From the NCBI GenBank assembly GCA_009760855.2, contig WPIO01000014.1, positions 2,046,001 through 2,106,000 on the forward strand: 60,000 bases of DNA, read 5' to 3'. The notes beneath the pieces were generated by a model. The model ran no database searches, was not told the DNA's origin, and was given only the letters and a program-made list of their open reading frames with translations. Numbering within the stretch: position 1 is the first letter of the stretch; the number at the start of each line of letters is the position of its first letter. The stretch is from Cristatella mucedo. Taxonomy: Eukaryota; Bryozoa; Phylactolaemata; Cristatellidae. A program made the translations under genes and the position numbers. This document shows positions 57,388-60,000 of this stretch, piece after piece.

Positions 57388-57789
57388 GTTTGTTGAGGTA
57401 CATGCTTGTGACTTAAACGTAGCTTTGTGTGTGCCTTGTAAATTCCATAACTCGGCCAATACTTGATTGATCAACCTGAAATTTCAAGTGTAAGTTCAAC
57501 CCTGCTTGTACACCACTGCAGGAGTTCATTCCTGATTTCGGATGGACAAGCTTTGCTATACATGCCCAAAATTACAGGATATAGAGTTCAAGGTTGCTTG
57601 ACGACATCCATAGCAAAACGTATACATCCGAAATGAACTTTTGCAGTGGTGTACAAGCAGAGCTGAATTACATTTGAAATTTCAGGTTGATCCTTTAAGT
57701 ATTGACCGAATTATGGAATTTACACGGCATAAATCTATAATGCAGATAAAGCTGTTTAAAGGTCACAAGCATGTACCTCACCAACGTTC
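57388..57789. mobile_element. Foldback (inverted-repeat) element, MITE-like
   Basis: Arm 1 (57388-57568) and arm 2 (57603-57789) are reverse complements for about 175 bp around a 34-bp loop. Matched blocks, read 5' to 3' in arm 2, are CATCCGAAATGAAC, GCAGTGGTGTACAAGCAG, TGAAATTTCAGGTTGATC, CGAATTATGGAATTTAC and GTCACAAGCATGTACCTCA, each with its complement in arm 1. There is no coding capacity. A single arm recurs at 50.73 kb, so it belongs to a dispersed family. I could not define target duplications. Confidence 0.8.
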
Positions 57790-58382
57790 AACAAGTTGGG
57801 GGAAAAGTCGTACACGATGCAGAGCTCGGTAAATTTTATTTGTAGATTTGTTGCTTCTGGTTTACTTCTGGGTTAGGCATGATTTTCATAACCACTTTTA
57901 ATGAATTCTGTTTGTGGAGAAATCGTCAAAACTTCAGATTCCATTTATTACATCTTTGTTTTTTAAAGGTATCCTAAAAAAATATTATATTGTTGGGCCA
58001 ATCTTCAATTTTCCAAGTACTTCCTCAACATTACTTCTAAAGCTACCTTTTGCTAAAAGTCGTAGGAATTCAAGCTTTTAGGGTGCACAAATACTGAAGG
58101 CTACCAGTGGGCAAATCCCAATGTTGAAAAGATTTTAAAGGATTGCAAGCTTGGCTGAATAGTGCAAGTTCAACTGCCAAATTTTGGAAGGATGTCCTTG
58201 CAGATGAGAACTTGCTATGGGTCATGCAGCCAGAATACTATTTGATATACCTCGTAGACTAAAGTTTGCATACTATGATTAAAAAACTTGCCATCTGCGA
58301 TATAATTAGAGATTATGAGACCCAGTTTTTGAAAATCTTGCTAGCTCAACAAACGAACCATTGCTTTAACACCAATTTTAGC

Positions 58383-58506
58383 AGTTAAGGTGCTCGCGCC
58401 GACCAAGATCTGGCTGAGGTCGTGGGCTCGAGCCCCGAGGCATATGTGAACCGAATGAATAGATATTAAGTTATCTTGGGGTGCTATAAAATAAATTACA
58501 TAAGGT
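58383..58506 (+). mobile_element. tRNA-derived SINE (SINE-1), A box truncated
   Basis: GCAGTTAAGGTGCTCGCGCC, GTCGTGGGCTCGAGCCCCGA (B box), then GTGAACCGAATGAATAGATA and GGGGTGCTATAAAATAAATT. It lies in the intron, antisense to the TGF-beta-like gene. Confidence 0.8.
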
Positions 58507-58667
58507 TCCTAATTTCTTGTATAGCAGACTAAACAGGTGGCTAACTTTTGTTTATAACTGTTACAAGTATCAAGCTAGCATGACGTCCAGTTGATATTGA
58601 ACTGAAATTTCATTGAAAAAAGTGCAAGTGTGTCGTGTATTGTATACAAGAATTAACTCAACGTTAC

Positions 58668-58826
58668 CTGTCGGTGGAGTTTTTCCTCCATCAGCATCTG
58701 AATAGAAGTCCAGTAACAATATGTCACGAAAGCAAGACGGTTCAGCAGGTACGTAAGGCCACTCATCCACAAATAGGTTCCTCCATCGAAGATAGTATAA
58801 GTACATCGCACCCCCACAAAATGGCT
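58668..58826 (-). CDS. TGF-beta propeptide-like exon (first known exon)
   Basis: The minus-strand acceptor TTCGAATTGTAG is followed by about 159 nt encoding PFCGGAMYLYYLRWRNLFVD, EWPYVPAEPSCFRDILLLDF and YSDADGGKTPPT. It ends at the strong donor GACAG/GTAACG in phase 1. The next exon supplies two bases and completes a Gly codon. The RDILLLDFYSD stretch resembles the (P)YMLDLYR element near the start of many TGF-beta/BMP propeptides, and it sits at a fitting distance before the FNLTFSLP block of the next exon. The acceptor could be 2 nt further in (58824), so the incoming phase is uncertain. No signal peptide is seen, so at least one more exon should lie beyond this one. Confidence 0.5.
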
Positions 58827-60000
58827 CTACAATTCGAATGACAATAACAGCACAGCAAGCTTACTATGAGTAATGGTTCGATAAAATGCAATCAACTACC
58901 CAGCAAGAATGAAGTAAATGACCACGTTTACACATCAATAGCTGTCACCACGGGGATAATTTGTCAAGTGAGTATATATAAAGCCAGCTCTCCTTATCAA
59001 GAAGTGAGCTTGTTGTACGATAGTTTAGACAGGCTGTATATTCACACCTGAGAAACAGATCAAGTGGTAGCTAAGTATTTCTATTGATGTGGTCGAAATA
59101 CATTTGACTCCAGCAAGCAAAACAAAAATACAAAAAAGCTATGCAAACTCGAAGTTAACAAAAACAAATAATCTCTGTTTGCCACTCTCATGCTAGACTC
59201 GGGATTCAAATCATGCAATTAACAGCAAGGCATTGATCTTGCCTAAATGCCAAAGCAAATGATCAACCAGCTAGTCAACTTGAAAAAATTCGGCGTGTAG
59301 ACACTTTTATCCTACGATACTCAAATGAAATCGTCCCGTTCTATTCCAGATAACAAAAATTGGCATGCTCGTGGAGCGGCGTTCTTGTTGAAGCAAACAG
59401 GATTTCAGAGACCACACATTTTATTTTAACTTAAATTCTGTGTCACCATAAGCTGATGCCTCTTGTCCTGCTCACTAATTCATTACTACAGCATAACTAT
59501 TCCCTACCATTAGCACTAGCAGAGTGAGCAACATGATGACCTAATGGCAGACGATCAATCGATCATTTTAACTATAAGTCAGCATACCATCACACAAGGA
59601 TTGTGAGGCAACCATCCACGATTAACACCTTCCAGCGACACAGAGAACTTGCCGAGTGGCTGCTGACGGACGAAGTGCAACCGTCAGCAGTCAGTCAAGT
59701 ACATAATTGCTGAAAGCAAACAAAGCACTCTGCAGTAAATTACTTAAATGCTTAAGTTATGTTTTATGAGTCATATCTGAAATGGGACCTATAAGGGTGC
59801 ATAGAGCACCCGAATTAAATATACCACACACCGTACAGTCAAGCTCTATTGAGTAGCGCTACAAAACGTAAAAAACAATAATGTCAACTGTAGGACTGTT
59901 TCTCAGTTGTCTCAGTCTATTCCAAGTCAAATCATGTGTGTGACTGAAGAGGACAAAGGCACGAATCTAGTAGCAGGATGGGGAATCACACCTAAAGATA
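58827..60000. other. Upstream side of the TGF-beta-like gene, nothing recognised
   Basis: AT-rich. The 5' exon or exons of the minus-strand gene may lie here or beyond the window. A plus-strand open frame at 58866-59051 has no domain. Confidence 0.4.

Larger units (their letters stand above)
54695..58667 (-). other. Intron of the TGF-beta-like gene
   Basis: A 3973-bp phase-1 intron from GTAACG to TTTCATTTCAG (minus strand). It contains a SINE-2 copy, the foldback element and a SINE-1 copy. The rest (54.7-57.3 kb) shows nothing recognisable. Minor open frames such as 56782-57012 have matching frames on the opposite strand and no domain. Confidence 0.5.

Noticed and set aside
57388-57789. MicroRNA precursor
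   Set aside because: The stem is far longer than an animal pre-miRNA and a dispersed arm copy exists, so a foldback transposon is the simpler reading.

Overview
This is a stretch of animal nuclear genome, mostly intronic and intergenic DNA packed with transposable-element remains. The pointers are spliced genes with small exons, two CD225/dispanin genes, a TGF-beta-propeptide-like gene, non-LTR retrotransposons of the L2/CR1 type, tRNA-derived SINEs, hAT and Tigger/pogo-like remnants, long dinucleotide microsatellites and diverged satellites. The species cannot be named from the sequence. The LINE/SINE style (a short 3' hairpin followed by ATT repeats) would suit a marine invertebrate or invertebrate deuterostome. 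There are no operons, rRNA genes, CRISPR arrays or prokaryotic features.

Layout. 1-8.4 kb: no gene. It holds a decayed LINE piece, an array of diverged units of about 160 bp (2.06-4.72 kb), and SINE and LINE scraps. 8.5-12.2 kb: nested transposons. A 1.3-kb solo LTR sits inside a LINE-B copy, then comes a LINE-A copy, then a hAT transposase remnant split by a LINE tail. 12.2-15.2 kb: GC-rich, gene-poor DNA leading into CD225 gene 1 on the plus strand (exon 1 at 15.3 kb, exon 2 at 20.4 kb, poly(A) signal at 21.07 kb). Its 5-kb intron carries LINE copies, a polypurine tract and a SINE. 21-29.5 kb: mostly unrecognised, with microsatellites, one LINE-B copy and a tRNA-Pro-like pseudogene. 29.9-31.9 kb: CD225 gene 2 on the minus strand, convergent with gene 1 and with the same exon structure. 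32-50.5 kb: repeats, a promoter-like cluster near 39.2 kb, a Tigger/pogo-like end, a large TA/CA/TG microsatellite, a second diverged tandem array (46.5-47.4 kb) and a good LINE-A 3' half. 50.5-60 kb: the least repetitive part. It contains two minus-strand exons that join in phase and encode a TGF-beta-propeptide-like chain, plus a foldback element at 57.4-57.8 kb.

The two CD225 proteins are small two-pass membrane proteins of the family that includes IFITM and PRRT/SynDIG proteins. They arose by duplication: each has a short Pro- or Gln-rich first exon, the same CAG/GTCAGA donor, a phase-0 intron and a second exon with the whole CD225 domain. I could not find a complete TGF-beta ligand domain, so that gene is partial or atypical.

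Most of the remaining sequence consists of two LINE families (called A and B here) and two SINE families (1 and 2). SINE-1 shares its 3' hairpin with LINE-A, so LINE-A is its likely mobilising partner. I found no clear previously undescribed multi-gene system. The items most worth a second look are the propeptide-only gene, the two satellites of near-nucleosome period, the SINE/LINE shared tail and the solo LTR with its 122-bp triplication.
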